DNA of 64,000 nucleotides from Ectothiorhodospiraceae bacterium 2226 (lineage in GTDB: Bacteria; Pseudomonadota; Gammaproteobacteria; GCA-013348725): contig CP054689.1 of the NCBI GenBank assembly GCA_013348725.1, positions 2,724,501 through 2,788,500 of the forward strand, written 5' to 3'. Both the position numbers and the translations under genes were made by a program. The notes beneath the pieces are model-generated. The model searched no databases. It worked only from the letters and a program-made list of their open reading frames with translations, and had not been told where the DNA came from. Shown piece by piece: positions 20,335-29,587 of this stretch. Numbering within the stretch: position 1 is the stretch's first letter; every line of letters begins with the position of its first letter.

Positions 20335-20943
20335 TCAGCTTTGCAGGTAGAACTGCATTTTGACGTTGCCGATCTGGATCACGTCCTGATCGTCCAGCCG
20401 GCGAATGCGGTCGCCGAGCGGGGCGCCTTGCACCAATACGCTTTGCGGCCCTTCGAGGTGCGACAGGAAAAAGCCGCCGTTACGGCGCGCGATCACCGCG
20501 GTCTGCACGCCCTTCTTGCCGATGTTGGTGAGCGCGCGGTTGAGGCTGATGGTCTTGCCCACGTTGTGGCCGTTCATAATTTGCAGCCAAGCCGCGCTGG
20601 GGGCATTGACCTCGAAGGACCGACCGACGTCCTCGTCCGCTGCACTCTGCTGCGCACCGCTCAGATAGGTGAGGGTGTGCTTGCCCACGCGCACCACGTC
20701 GCCATCGGCCAGCGCGGTAGCGGCGGCGATCGGTTCATGGTTCACGAACGTGCCGTCCCCCTGCCCCAGGTCCTCAAGCGTGGTCTCGCGACCGCGCGTG
20801 CACAAGCGCGCGTGCCGCGGCGCAACTGCGAGGCTGTCGATACGAATGGCGCACTCTGGATCGCTGCCGATCAGGTTCTCGCCTTCTTCCAGGGGGTAAC
20901 TCTTGATGACCGTCCCCTTGAAGGACAGCGTGATCGTCGCCAC
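20335..20943 (-). CDS. FHA-domain protein
   Basis: FHA domains bind phosphothreonine peptides. The N-terminal FHA shows ENLIGSDPECAIRIDSL, then PRHARL and GDGTFVNHEPI, the typical Gly-Arg/Ser-His/Asn-Gly layout in variant form. The C-terminal half (from about residue 115) reads like a second, more divergent FHA (NIGKKGVQTAVIARRNGGFF). No other domain, signal peptide or membrane helix is visible, so it is probably a cytoplasmic adaptor. Convergent with radA. Partner kinases are not seen here. Confidence 0.82.
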   Translation of the reverse strand: MATITLSFKGTVIKSYPLEEGENLIGSDPECAIRIDSLAVAPRHARLCTRGRETTLEDLGQGDGTFVNHEPIAAATALADGDVVRVGKHTLTYLSGAQQSAADEDVGRSFEVNAPSAAWLQIMNGHNVGKTISLNRALTNIGKKGVQTAVIARRNGGFFLSHLEGPQSVLVQGAPLGDRIRRLDDQDVIQIGNVKMQFYLQS

Positions 20944-21045
20944 GGAAATTCCTCCACCGCTGATTCGGGCCGATTATAACGCGGCGGGTCCTGGCCCACA
21001 CAAGCACGGGCCGGCAGATATGCGAGAAACCGCCGGCTCGATGCT

Positions 21046-22323
21046 TCAATGCATCGGTTGTCGCTTGCGCAGTCCGGGGCGGATACGCACGGTGCGCACC
21101 GCGTTCGCGCTGGTCTGCACGACCTCGATCGGGTAGCCGGCCAGCAGCAGACTGGTGCCGGGTTCGGGAATGGTTTCCAGGTACTCGATGATCAGTCCGT
21201 TGAGCGTCTTCGGGCCGTCCGTGGGGATCTGCCACTGCATGATGCGGTTCAGGTCGCGCACCGAGACGCTGCAGTCGACCAGGTAGGAGCCGTCGTCCTG
21301 CGGGTGGATATCCTTGATCCGGTCCGCGGGATCGGTGGTGAACTCCCCGACGATCTCCTCGAGGATGTCTTCCAGGGTGACCAGGCCCTGGATGTCGCCG
21401 TACTCGTCGACCACCAGACCGATGCGGCGGCGCTGGCGTTGGAAGTTCAGCAGTTGTACGTGGAGCGGGGTGCCCTCGGGGACGAAGTAGGGCTCCCCGA
21501 GGCTCTTGATGAAGTCGGCCTTGTCCGGATCCGGCCCGGTGAGCAGGCGGAGCACGTTGCGCACGTGCACCATGCCGATCACTTGGTCGATACTGCCGCG
21601 GAACACCGGCAGGCGTGTGTGCTGGCTGGTGGATAGCTGGTGCAGAATGTCCTTCCAGTCGTCCTCGATGTTGATCCCGACCACCTCGTTGCGCGGCACC
21701 ATGATGTCGTCCACCGTGGCTTTTTCGAGGTCCAGGATGCTGAGCAGCATCTGTTGGTGGCGGCGCGAGATCTGCGCGCCCGCTTCGTTGACCACGGTAC
21801 GCAGTTCCTCGGAGCTCAAGTGGCGGTTCACGTCATGCTCGGGCGAGACGCCGAGCAGGCGTAGCAGGCTGTTGGCGATCAGGTTGACGACCCAGACGAA
21901 CGGGTAGAGCACCCGCAATAGCGGGCCGAGCACGTAAGAGGCGGGGAAGGCGAGCCGCTCGGGATGTAGCGCCGCAAGGGTCTTCGGCGTGACCTCCGCG
22001 AACAGGAGGATGACGAGCGTGAGCAGGCCGGTGGCGATGGCGATGCCGGCCTCGCCCCACAGTCGCAGCGCCACCACGGTGGCGATGGCGGAGGCCAGGA
22101 TGTTGACGAAGTTGTTGCCGAGCAGGATCACGCCGATCAGGCGATCGGGACGCTCCAGCAGCCGCTGCGCCCGCATCGCACCGGGGTTGCGTCCGTGCGC
22201 GAGGTGGCGCAGTCGGTAGCGGTTGAGAGTCATCAGCGCCGTTTCGGAGCCGGAGAAAAACGCGGACAGGATGATCAGAAAGGCCAGGGCGCCCAGGAGC
22301 ACCCCTATGGGAATGTCGCTCAA
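21046..22323 (-). CDS. CNNM/CorC-family transporter with CBS domains
   Basis: The N-terminal third is a DUF21 (CNNM) membrane domain with about four helices (GVLLGALAFLIILSAFFSGS; GVILLGNNFVNILASAI). A CBS pair follows (MVPRNEVVGINIEDDWKDIL; LVTLEDILEEIVGEF), then a CorC/HlyC C-terminal domain (DGSYLVDCSVSVRDLNRIM). Such proteins are linked to Mg2+/Co2+ efflux or homeostasis. Length 425. Downstream of ypjD on the same strand, the usual pair near ffh. Confidence 0.9.
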   Translation of the reverse strand: MSDIPIGVLLGALAFLIILSAFFSGSETALMTLNRYRLRHLAHGRNPGAMRAQRLLERPDRLIGVILLGNNFVNILASAIATVVALRLWGEAGIAIATGLLTLVILLFAEVTPKTLAALHPERLAFPASYVLGPLLRVLYPFVWVVNLIANSLLRLLGVSPEHDVNRHLSSEELRTVVNEAGAQISRRHQQMLLSILDLEKATVDDIMVPRNEVVGINIEDDWKDILHQLSTSQHTRLPVFRGSIDQVIGMVHVRNVLRLLTGPDPDKADFIKSLGEPYFVPEGTPLHVQLLNFQRQRRRIGLVVDEYGDIQGLVTLEDILEEIVGEFTTDPADRIKDIHPQDDGSYLVDCSVSVRDLNRIMQWQIPTDGPKTLNGLIIEYLETIPEPGTSLLLAGYPIEVVQTSANAVRTVRIRPGLRKRQPMH

Positions 22324-22415
22324 TTCCTCGCCCTTTGGTTACCGAGTCAGCCGTAGTTTACCGGCTGCGCCGCGCGGGCGCGGCGCGCCGGTGTCGCCAC
22401 CCCGGCGGGCGAGGT

Positions 22416-23231
22416 TCATGCCGCACCCCGGCGCAGGATCAGTTCCAGTACCAATTTGCTGCCGAAGTAGGCCAGCATCAGCACCGCAAAACCGCTCAGC
22501 GTCCAGCGGATCGCCGTGCGCCCCCGCCAGCCGAAGCGCCAGCGGCCGAACAGCAGTATGCCGAAAACCGTCCAAGCCGTGATCGACAGCACGGTCTTGT
22601 GAACCAGGTGCTGAGCGAAAATGTCTTCTAGGAAGAGGAAGCCGCTCGCCAGCGCCAGGCTGAGCAGGAAGAATCCCAGCGCGATCAATTGAAACAGCAG
22701 CTGCTCCATGGTCTGCAAGGGCGGCAGCGCGCGCACGTAGCCGCCCGGGCGCTTGGTGCGCAGATGGCGCTCCTGTGCAGCGAGCAGCAGGGCCTGTACC
22801 GCCGCCAAGCCGAGCAGGCTGTAGGCGAGGAAGGACACCAGGATATGGAGCTCCAGGGCCGGGCCGTGGCCGCCGATGCGAATCCCGGCCTCGGGAAACA
22901 GCAGCTTGAGCATTACCGCGGCGGCCGCGAATGGAAAGATGACGATACCCAGGCTCTCGACGGGTCGCACGGCGGCGGTCAGCACCAGCAGTAGGGAGAT
23001 CAGCCAAGCGGTCAGGGACAGGACGTTGAAAAAGCCGAGCCAGACACCCTCGGGCGTGAACACCGATTGCTGCAGGGCGACCGCGTGCAGCACCAGGGCG
23101 AGCGCGCCCAGCCCCAGGCCAATGCGGCGGTAAGTGGGGTTGGCACGTACCCCCTGCGCCAGGTTCTGGCCCAGCATCAGAGCCGCGGCCAGGTATGAAG
23201 CCAAAGCCAGAATCTGCAAAAACGCTGTCAT
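22416..23231 (-). CDS. ypjD: YpjD/CcsA-like inner-membrane protein
   Basis: This protein has about eight membrane helices and the cytochrome-c-assembly-like fold. It shows the conserved LHILVSFLAYSLLGLAAVQA region and GRTAIRWTLSGFAVLMLAYF near the end. The start at 23231 (MTAFLQILALASYLAAALML) is the family N-terminus; upstream in-frame residues are ignored. YpjD lies divergent from ffh in gammaproteobacteria; the role is uncertain, possibly linked to the adjacent CorC-type protein. Length 271. Confidence 0.86.
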   Translation of the reverse strand: MTAFLQILALASYLAAALMLGQNLAQGVRANPTYRRIGLGLGALALVLHAVALQQSVFTPEGVWLGFFNVLSLTAWLISLLLVLTAAVRPVESLGIVIFPFAAAAVMLKLLFPEAGIRIGGHGPALELHILVSFLAYSLLGLAAVQALLLAAQERHLRTKRPGGYVRALPPLQTMEQLLFQLIALGFFLLSLALASGFLFLEDIFAQHLVHKTVLSITAWTVFGILLFGRWRFGWRGRTAIRWTLSGFAVLMLAYFGSKLVLELILRRGAA

Positions 23232-23341
23232 GTCGCTGTTCTGTGGCGCGGGGGAAATGGCATGATGGCACAACGCGGCAGGACGATGAAGGCCTGCATC
23301 TAACAGGATGGTTGATGAGCGTACAAGAAAGGACCTATTCG

Positions 23342-24106
23342 ATGAGAGTTCATGTGCTGGGCTGCAGTGGGGGCTTGGGCGCCGGGTTGCAGACCACCTC
23401 GCTGCGGATCGACGACGATGTGCTCATCGACGCCGGGACCGGTGTGGCGGCCCTCGATGCGCGCGCCATGGCATCCGTGCGCCACATTCTGCTCACGCAC
23501 TCTCATCTCGATCATATTGCCGGTATCCCCTTGCTGCTCGATACGGTGTTCGATCGCCTGGGCGACACGGTGACCGTTTACGGTCAAGCCGAGACGCTCG
23601 ATGCGCTGCGCAGCCACATCTTCAACAATGTGATCTGGCCGGACTTCTCGCGCCTTCCCAGCCCCGACAGGCCGGTGCTGCGCTACCGTACCCTGGCGCC
23701 GGGCGAGGTGCTGGAGCTCGGGGAACGTCGGTTTGAGATGCTGCCGGCGCGTCACGTGGTGCCCACCGTGGGCTACCGCGTCACCAGTCCCAGCGGCGGT
23801 TTCGCCTTTACCGGCGACAGCACCACCAACGACGCCTTCTGGCGCGCGCTCAACAGCGGCCCACCGATCGACGTGCTGATCATGGAAGTGGCCTTTCCCG
23901 ACGAGGACGTCGAGCTGTGCCGCAAGGCGGGCCATTATTCCCCGCAGATGCTGGCTGCCGACTTGGCGAAACTCGAGCACCGGCCCAAGGTGTACATCAC
24001 GCACAACAAGCCGGGCAGCGAGCTGCGGATCTACGAGCAGTGTCGGGCGCACCTCAATGGTCGGCCGCTATATCGGTTGTTCGGCGGGCAGCGTTTCGAG
24101 CTCTGA
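23342..24106 (+). CDS. metallo-beta-lactamase-fold hydrolase, class II cyclic-nucleotide phosphodiesterase-like
   Basis: MRVHVLGCSGG begins an MBL fold; the metal site motif THSHLDHIAGIPLLLD closely resembles the HxHLDH signature of class II cAMP phosphodiesterases. Further ligands are in ARHVVPTVGYRV, FTGDSTTN and ITHNKPG. This supports a 3',5'-cyclic-nucleotide phosphodiesterase-like activity, but other MBL hydrolases share the layout. ATG 23342 is preferred; ATG 23315 (MSVQERTYS) is an alternative. It lies between divergent ypjD and ffh. Confidence 0.8.
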   Translation: MRVHVLGCSGGLGAGLQTTSLRIDDDVLIDAGTGVAALDARAMASVRHILLTHSHLDHIAGIPLLLDTVFDRLGDTVTVYGQAETLDALRSHIFNNVIWPDFSRLPSPDRPVLRYRTLAPGEVLELGERRFEMLPARHVVPTVGYRVTSPSGGFAFTGDSTTNDAFWRALNSGPPIDVLIMEVAFPDEDVELCRKAGHYSPQMLAADLAKLEHRPKVYITHNKPGSELRIYEQCRAHLNGRPLYRLFGGQRFEL

Positions 24107-24234
24107 GCGCACCGGCACCCGCGCGGCGACGAATACCCAGCGTCGAGGATCGCTCGCCCGCCCGGTTGTTCGCGCACCTGGTCGGCACGGCATTCGCGCT
24201 ACAATAGCTCCTTTACGCATTGCTGGGAGGCATC

Positions 24235-25587
24235 ATGTTTGAGGGCTTGACCGAGCGCCTGGGCCAGACGCTGCGCAACATGCGCGGGGTCGGGCGCTTG
24301 AGCGAGGAGAATATCCAGGACGCCTTGCGCGAGGTGCGCATGGCGCTGCTGGAGGCCGATGTCGCCCTGCCGGTGGTGCGCGAGTTCATCGCCCACGTGC
24401 GCGAGCGGGCCATCGGCGTGGAGGTGATGAAGAGCCTCACGCCGGGGCAGGCCTTTATCAAGATCGTCAAAGACGAGTTGGTGAAGGTGATGGGGGAGGC
24501 CGAGGGGCTGAACCTCGCGGTGCGCCCGCCCGCGGTCATCCTCATGGCCGGCCTGCAGGGCTCGGGTAAGACCACCACGGTGGGCAAGCTCGCGCGCTGG
24601 CTGAAGGAGCGCCAGAAGAAGTCGGTCATGGTGGTGAGCGCCGACGTCTATCGCCCTGCGGCCATCGAGCAGTTGAAGGCGCTGGCGGGGGAGATCGGCG
24701 TGACGTTCGTCCCCTCCGATCCGAGCCAGCCACCCGTGGCAATCGCCGAGGAGGCGCTGCGTCAGGCACGCACCGGCTTTGCCGACGTCCTGATCGTCGA
24801 CACGGCGGGACGGCTGCACGTCGACGAGGCGATGATGGCCGAGATCAAGGCGCTGCACGCCGCCGTCGATCCGGTCGAGACGCTGTTCGTGGTGGACAGC
24901 ATGACCGGCCAGGACGCGGCCAATACCGCGAAGGCCTTCCACGATGCGCTCCCGCTGACCGGCGTGGTGCTCACCAAGGCGGACGGCGACGCGCGCGGCG
25001 GCGCCGCATTGTCCATCCGCCACGTCACCGGCAAGCCGATCAAGTTTCTGGGCGTGGGCGAGAAAAGCGCCGCGCTCGAGGTGTTCCATCCCGACCGGCT
25101 GGTGTCGCGCATCCTCGGCATGGGCGACGTGCTCAGCCTGGTGGAGGAGGCGCACGCCAAGGTCGATAAGGATCAGGCCGAGCAATTCGCCCGTAAGCTG
25201 AAGAAGGGCAAGGGCTTCGACCTGGAGGACTTCCGCCAACAGCTCGAGCAGATGGAGCGCATGGGCGGTGTGGCCGGTATGCTCGACAAGCTGCCCGGTA
25301 TGGCCGAGGTGCCCGATGCGGTGCGCAAGCAGGTCAACGACAAGGAGGTCCGCCGGCTCGGCGCGATCATCAGTTCCATGACACCGGCGGAGCGCCGCCG
25401 CCCCGATATCATCAAGGGCTCGCGCAAGCGACGCATCGCCGCCGGCTCCGGCACCCAGGTCCAGGACGTAAACCGGCTGCTCAAGCAGTTCACGCAGATG
25501 CAGAAGGTGATGAAGAAGATGGGCAAGGGCGGCATGGGCCGCATGCTCAAGGGCCTCAAGGGGCGCATGCCCAACCTGCCGTTCTAG
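24235..25587 (+). CDS. ffh: signal recognition particle protein Ffh
   Basis: Ffh binds 4.5S RNA and signal sequences and targets ribosomes to FtsY. The N domain starts MFEGLTERLGQTLRNMRG; the G domain shows GLQGSGKTTT, DTAGRLH and TKADGDARGG; the M domain is Met-rich (MQKVMKKMGKGGMGRML). Start at 24235 follows CTGGGAGG; upstream in-frame residues are ignored. A TACAAT -10 candidate lies at 24200-24205 with no clear -35. Length 450. Confidence 0.97.
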   Translation: MFEGLTERLGQTLRNMRGVGRLSEENIQDALREVRMALLEADVALPVVREFIAHVRERAIGVEVMKSLTPGQAFIKIVKDELVKVMGEAEGLNLAVRPPAVILMAGLQGSGKTTTVGKLARWLKERQKKSVMVVSADVYRPAAIEQLKALAGEIGVTFVPSDPSQPPVAIAEEALRQARTGFADVLIVDTAGRLHVDEAMMAEIKALHAAVDPVETLFVVDSMTGQDAANTAKAFHDALPLTGVVLTKADGDARGGAALSIRHVTGKPIKFLGVGEKSAALEVFHPDRLVSRILGMGDVLSLVEEAHAKVDKDQAEQFARKLKKGKGFDLEDFRQQLEQMERMGGVAGMLDKLPGMAEVPDAVRKQVNDKEVRRLGAIISSMTPAERRRPDIIKGSRKRRIAAGSGTQVQDVNRLLKQFTQMQKVMKKMGKGGMGRMLKGLKGRMPNLPF

Positions 25588-25818
25588 GTTGGTCTGACGA
25601 CCTCCATCCTGGAGTTCTCAGCTCGCACACCGCCGGATGCCGCAGGAGGCTCTGCGACAGGCTGCGCCGTCACTGCTATCAGCGGACGGGGGCGGACCGG
25701 GGGGCGGGTCGTGCGTGTGACGGTTCTCTTTTGTCTGCGCTTGACTTACAATGCGCGGTTTAGTCGCGTGCCGCGCAGGGCGGCAGGTGAAACCATTGAA
25801 GAATAGGGTGAATTGCAG

Positions 25819-26073
25819 ATGGTGACTGTTCGTCTGGCCCGTACCGGCGCCAAGAAGCGTCCGTTCTACTACATCGTGGTGACGGACAGCCGCAACCGCC
25901 GCGACGGGCGCTACATCGAGCGTCTGGGCTATTACAACCCGGTTGCGCGCGGCGGCGAGACCGAGCTCGACATCAAGCAGGAGCGCGTGCAGTACTGGCT
26001 GGAGCAGGGCGCGCAGACCTCCGAGCGCGTGGCTCAGCTGCTCAAGCGCACGCCGGCGCAAGCCGAGGCCTAA
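25819..26073 (+). CDS. rpsP: 30S ribosomal protein S16
   Basis: S16 is a small-subunit assembly protein. [20 protein letters not shown] and the [19 protein letters not shown] motif are diagnostic. ATG 25819 is the family start; a TTG two codons upstream is the alternative. A TACAAT -10 lies at 25747-25752. It heads rpsP-rimM-trmD-rplS. Length 84. Confidence 0.97.
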   Translation: MVTVRLARTGAKKRPFYYIVVTDSRNRRDGRYIERLGYYNPVARGGETELDIKQERVQYWLEQGAQTSERVAQLLKRTPAQAEA

Positions 26074-26086
26074 CGGGGCGCTACCG

Positions 26087-26596
26087 ATGGCCGAGGGTTC
26101 GCGCGAGCTCATCGAGATGGGCCGCGTGGCCGGGCTCTACGGTGTGCGGGGTTGGGTGAAGGTATGGTCCTACACCCAGCCGCGCGAAAACCTTCTGGCC
26201 TATCCGGAATGGATACTGCGGCGCGGTGAGCAGGAGTGGACTGTGTCGGTCGAGGCGCGGGTCCATGGCCGCGGGCTGGTGGCGCGCCTGGGTGACATCG
26301 AGGACCGCGATGCGGCTGCGGCCTGGGTCGGTGCCGACATCCTGGTGCCGCGCGCGGCTCTGCCGCCACTGGCGCCCGGCGAGTACTACTGGAGCGACCT
26401 CATCGGCCTGGAGGTGGTGACCCTGACGGGAACCCCGTTGGGCGAGGTCGCGGACCTGCTCGAAACCGGTGCCAACGACGTCTTGGTGGTGCGCGGGGAT
26501 CGCGAGCGCTTGGTGCCGTACGTGAAGGACACGGTGGTGCACGAGGTGGATCTGGCGGCGCGGCGTATCCGCGTCGACTGGGATCCGGACTTCTGA
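26087..26596 (+). CDS. rimM: 16S rRNA processing protein RimM
   Basis: RimM helps mature the 30S head and interacts with S19. The PRC-barrel-containing protein shows MGRVAGLYGVRGWVKVWSYT at the start, YYWSDLIGLEV at the domain junction, and LVPYVKDTVVHEVDLAAR at the end. Start at 26087 follows ACGGGGCG weakly; it is the family N-terminus. Length 169. Thirteen bases after rpsP. Confidence 0.95.
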   Translation: MAEGSRELIEMGRVAGLYGVRGWVKVWSYTQPRENLLAYPEWILRRGEQEWTVSVEARVHGRGLVARLGDIEDRDAAAAWVGADILVPRAALPPLAPGEYYWSDLIGLEVVTLTGTPLGEVADLLETGANDVLVVRGDRERLVPYVKDTVVHEVDLAARRIRVDWDPDF

Positions 26597-26599
26597 GGC

Positions 26600-27352
26600 G
26601 TGCGTATCGAGGTCGTCACCCTGTTCCCGGGGATGTTCGACGCGCTGGAGCAGTACGGCGTCGTGGGGCGCGCGCTGCGCAGCCGGCGCCTCCAACTGGC
26701 GACCTGGAATCCGCGCGAGGATGCCCGCGACCGCCACCGCACGGTGGACGATCGGCCTTACGGCGGCGGACCGGGCATGGTGATGCGCGTGGAGCCGCTG
26801 CGTACGACCATCGGCAAGGCGCGAGCCGCGGCGGGGTCGGGCACCCGGGTGCTCTATATGAGCCCGCAGGGGCGGCGGCTGGATCAGGCGGGCGCGGCGG
26901 AGCTCGCGCAGCGCGAGGCGCTGGTGTTGGTGTGCGGGCGCTACGAGGGCGTCGACGAGCGCCTGATCGAGCAGGTGGTCGACGAGGAGTGGTCCATCGG
27001 CGACTACGTCCTGAGCGGCGGCGAGCTCGCGGCCATGGTGCTGGTGGATGCGGTAGCGCGGCTGTTGCCGGGCGTGCTGGGCGATAGCGAATCGGCCGAG
27101 GCCGATTCCTTCGTGCAAGGCTTATTGGACCATCCGCATTACACGCGGCCGGAGTGCGTGGACGGGCGGGAGGTGCCGCCGGTGCTGCTCGGCGGCGACC
27201 ACGCGGCGATCCGCCGCTGGCGCCTCAAGCAGGCGCTGGGGCGTACTTGGTTGCGGCGCCCCGACCTGCTGGACGGGCGTGAGTTGGATGAGGAGCAGCA
27301 GACGCTGCTGCAGGAATTCAAGCGGGAGTATGGCTCCCGTGGGGACGTTTAA
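26600..27352 (+). CDS. trmD: tRNA (guanine-N1-)-methyltransferase TrmD
   Basis: TrmD makes m1G37 and prevents +1 frameshifting. The SPOUT knot shows [24 protein letters not shown] and [20 protein letters not shown]. The GTG start gives [20 protein letters not shown], the usual N-terminus, three bases after rimM. Length 250. Confidence 0.97.
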   Translation: MRIEVVTLFPGMFDALEQYGVVGRALRSRRLQLATWNPREDARDRHRTVDDRPYGGGPGMVMRVEPLRTTIGKARAAAGSGTRVLYMSPQGRRLDQAGAAELAQREALVLVCGRYEGVDERLIEQVVDEEWSIGDYVLSGGELAAMVLVDAVARLLPGVLGDSESAEADSFVQGLLDHPHYTRPECVDGREVPPVLLGGDHAAIRRWRLKQALGRTWLRRPDLLDGRELDEEQQTLLQEFKREYGSRGDV

Positions 27353-27377
27353 CTGAACGCGTGCGGGAGTAGTCGGT

Positions 27378-27722
27378 ATGAGCAACATTATTGAGACGCT
27401 GGAAGCAGAACAGATGAACCGCGAGGTGCCGGAGTTCTCCGCCGGTGATACCGTTGTGGTGCAGGTGAAGGTGAAGGAAGGCAACCGTGAGCGTCTGCAG
27501 GCGTTCGAGGGCGTGGTGATCGCCAAGCGCAACCGCGGGCTCAACTCCGCGTTCACTGTGCGCAAGGTTTCCCATGGCGAAGGTGTCGAGCGTGTGTTCC
27601 AGACTTACAGCCCCTTCATCGAGGATATCACCGTCAAGCGTCGCGGCGACGTTCGGCGCGCGAAGCTGTACTACCTGCGCGACCGCTCCGGCAAGTCCGC
27701 GCGCATCAAGGAAAAGCTCTGA
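27378..27722 (+). CDS. rplS: 50S ribosomal protein L19
   Basis: L19 lies at the 30S-50S interface. [20 protein letters not shown] and [20 protein letters not shown] plus [20 protein letters not shown] are diagnostic. It is the last gene of the rpsP operon and is followed by a strong terminator. Length 114. Confidence 0.98.
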   Translation: MSNIIETLEAEQMNREVPEFSAGDTVVVQVKVKEGNRERLQAFEGVVIAKRNRGLNSAFTVRKVSHGEGVERVFQTYSPFIEDITVKRRGDVRRAKLYYLRDRSGKSARIKEKL

Positions 27723-27751
27723 GGCGGCGGCGCTCGCGCCCCCTCCTACGC

Positions 27752-27784
27752 GGGCGCGCCGCATGAGCGGCGCGCCCGTTTTCG
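27752..27784 (+). terminator. intrinsic terminator of the rpsP operon, enclosing the next start codon
   Basis: GGGCGCGCCGC, loop ATGA, GCGGCGCGCCC is a perfect 11-bp stem followed by GTTTTCGTTT. The loop contains the only plausible ATG of the next gene (27763). Confidence 0.82.
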
Positions 27785-29556
27785 TTTCCGGGTTCCGGGG
27801 GGCGCGCCTGCGCGCCATTCTGTGTGCCGTGCTCGCGGCACTGGCGGCGGGTCCGCTGGCCGTGTCGGCCGAGTCCCCTGCGGTCATTGCCGAGGTGCGT
27901 GCCGTGGCCGACACCGGCGCGGCCGGGCTCGCGCTGCACTTGCTCGATGGGGCGCAGGCGCGCGCCGGCGGCGCCGACGCATGGATGGCCTTGGAGCGCG
28001 AGCGCGTGCGGCTGCTCATGCAGACGCAGCAGTGGGCCGCGCTGGCCGATCGCGCCCCCGTGTATCCCGACGGCGTGCCGGCGGGATTCGTGAGTTGGGC
28101 GCGCGGTCACCGCGCGCAAGCCCTACTGCGCAGCAACCGGCCGGCCGAGGCGCGGGCGGTCTTGCTGCAGCTCATGGCCCAACAGCCGCAGGGGCCGCAA
28201 CTCGGCGCCCTGCGGCGCCAGATCGCGCAGTCCTACCTCGACGAGGGTCGCCTCGGCGATGCCTACGTCGCCATGCAGCGTTATCGGCGCGACTACGGCG
28301 ACGATGACCTCGGCACGGCGCGCCTGCTCGGCCGGCTCCTCCTGCAGCAACAGCAGCCGCGCGAGGCCGAGTTGGTATTGGCGCCGCACGCGGAAGATCC
28401 TGAGGCCTATCTGCTGCAGCTGCTGGCCAGCCTCCGCGCCGAGACGCTGCGTGCCGGGCAGGTACTCGCGCGCAGTCTGGGGCCCGCGCGTCAGAGCAAG
28501 GACGAGGCCCTGCGAGTGTTGGCCTGGGCCGTGGCGGCAGAGGCCGCGCTGGCGGTCGGCGATCTGGCTACCGCGGCCAATGGGCTGGAGCACGTGCTCG
28601 CCGCACGGCAGCGTCACCCGCTCCCCAGCGGATTGTTCGACCTCAGCGGAGAGACCCTCTGGGAGGTCTACGTGCGCCATGCGACGGCGCTCGGTAATCG
28701 GGCGGGGCGCCTGGTCGGCGATGACGCCCGCTGGCTGGTGGCGGCGCGCGAGGCGGAGCGGCCCTATCCGGTACAGGCGCGTGCGCTGACCGCTTTGCTG
28801 GCGGAGCGCGGCGGGCGCGCGGCGCAACGCGCCGCGGCCCATGAATATCTCATGCGCCAGGTCCTGGCGCGGGAGAACGGCATGGTGTTGCTGCACGCCC
28901 TATACCTCGACGTACCGCGCTTCGCCGGGCGCACCGGCGACCATCGCGACCTCCCCGAGGTCGTGCGCCATACCCTCATCGATCACGCCTTGGCAGCGGG
29001 CGATCTCACCCTGGCGTCGCGGCTATCGGCGCACGCCGCCGGGCCGCCCCCCGGCATCGACCCCTTCATGTGGCATCTGCGCCGCGCCCGGATCCTGATC
29101 TCGGCCGGGGAGGCCGAGGCCGGGGCCGAGGCGCTGGGGGAACTGCTGGCGGCGCAGGACGGCTGGAGCAACACCCAGATCGAGCGCACGCTGCAGGTGG
29201 TGTTCGATCTGCAGAACGCCGCGCAACACGAGGCGGCGCTCGGCCTGTTCGAGGCGCTGTACGCGCGGGCGGCGGATGGTCAGGTGCGTCGTGAAATCCA
29301 TTACTGGATGGCGGACTCGCAGCTCGCGCTGGAGCGTCCGGCCGACGCGGCCTTGCTGTACATGCGATCGGCTGGCGGCAGTTTGGATCCCTGGGGTCAA
29401 ACCGCGCTCTATCAGGCGGCGGGCGCGCTGGCGCGGGCGCGCATGGTCGAGGACGCGCGCGGCGTGTATCAGCGCCTGTTGCGGATCACCGATGATCCGG
29501 CGCGCCGGGCGGTGTTGGAACGCGAACTGCAGCAGCTGGGCGGACCGGGTGCGTGA
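27763..29556 (+). CDS. secreted tetratricopeptide-like repeat protein, function unknown
   Basis: After a basic N-terminus and a hydrophobic core (AILCAVLAALAAGPLAVSA, cleavage near residue 36) the protein is almost wholly helical, with repeated Ala/Leu/Glu/Arg helix pairs such as LLRSNRPAEARAVLLQLMAQ and MADSQLALERPADAALLYMR. This fits a TPR-type periplasmic or outer-membrane-associated scaffold. Length 597 if the ATG at 27763 is used; that codon sits in the loop of the rplS terminator, so the start is doubtful and a downstream GTG would remove most of the signal. No enzymatic motif seen. xerD follows after 31 bp. Confidence 0.7.
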   Translation: MSGAPVFVSGFRGARLRAILCAVLAALAAGPLAVSAESPAVIAEVRAVADTGAAGLALHLLDGAQARAGGADAWMALERERVRLLMQTQQWAALADRAPVYPDGVPAGFVSWARGHRAQALLRSNRPAEARAVLLQLMAQQPQGPQLGALRRQIAQSYLDEGRLGDAYVAMQRYRRDYGDDDLGTARLLGRLLLQQQQPREAELVLAPHAEDPEAYLLQLLASLRAETLRAGQVLARSLGPARQSKDEALRVLAWAVAAEAALAVGDLATAANGLEHVLAARQRHPLPSGLFDLSGETLWEVYVRHATALGNRAGRLVGDDARWLVAAREAERPYPVQARALTALLAERGGRAAQRAAAHEYLMRQVLARENGMVLLHALYLDVPRFAGRTGDHRDLPEVVRHTLIDHALAAGDLTLASRLSAHAAGPPPGIDPFMWHLRRARILISAGEAEAGAEALGELLAAQDGWSNTQIERTLQVVFDLQNAAQHEAALGLFEALYARAADGQVRREIHYWMADSQLALERPADAALLYMRSAGGSLDPWGQTALYQAAGALARARMVEDARGVYQRLLRITDDPARRAVLERELQQLGGPGA

Positions 29557-29587
29557 GCCGCGGCGGGAATATAGGTAGCGGGGCGCG

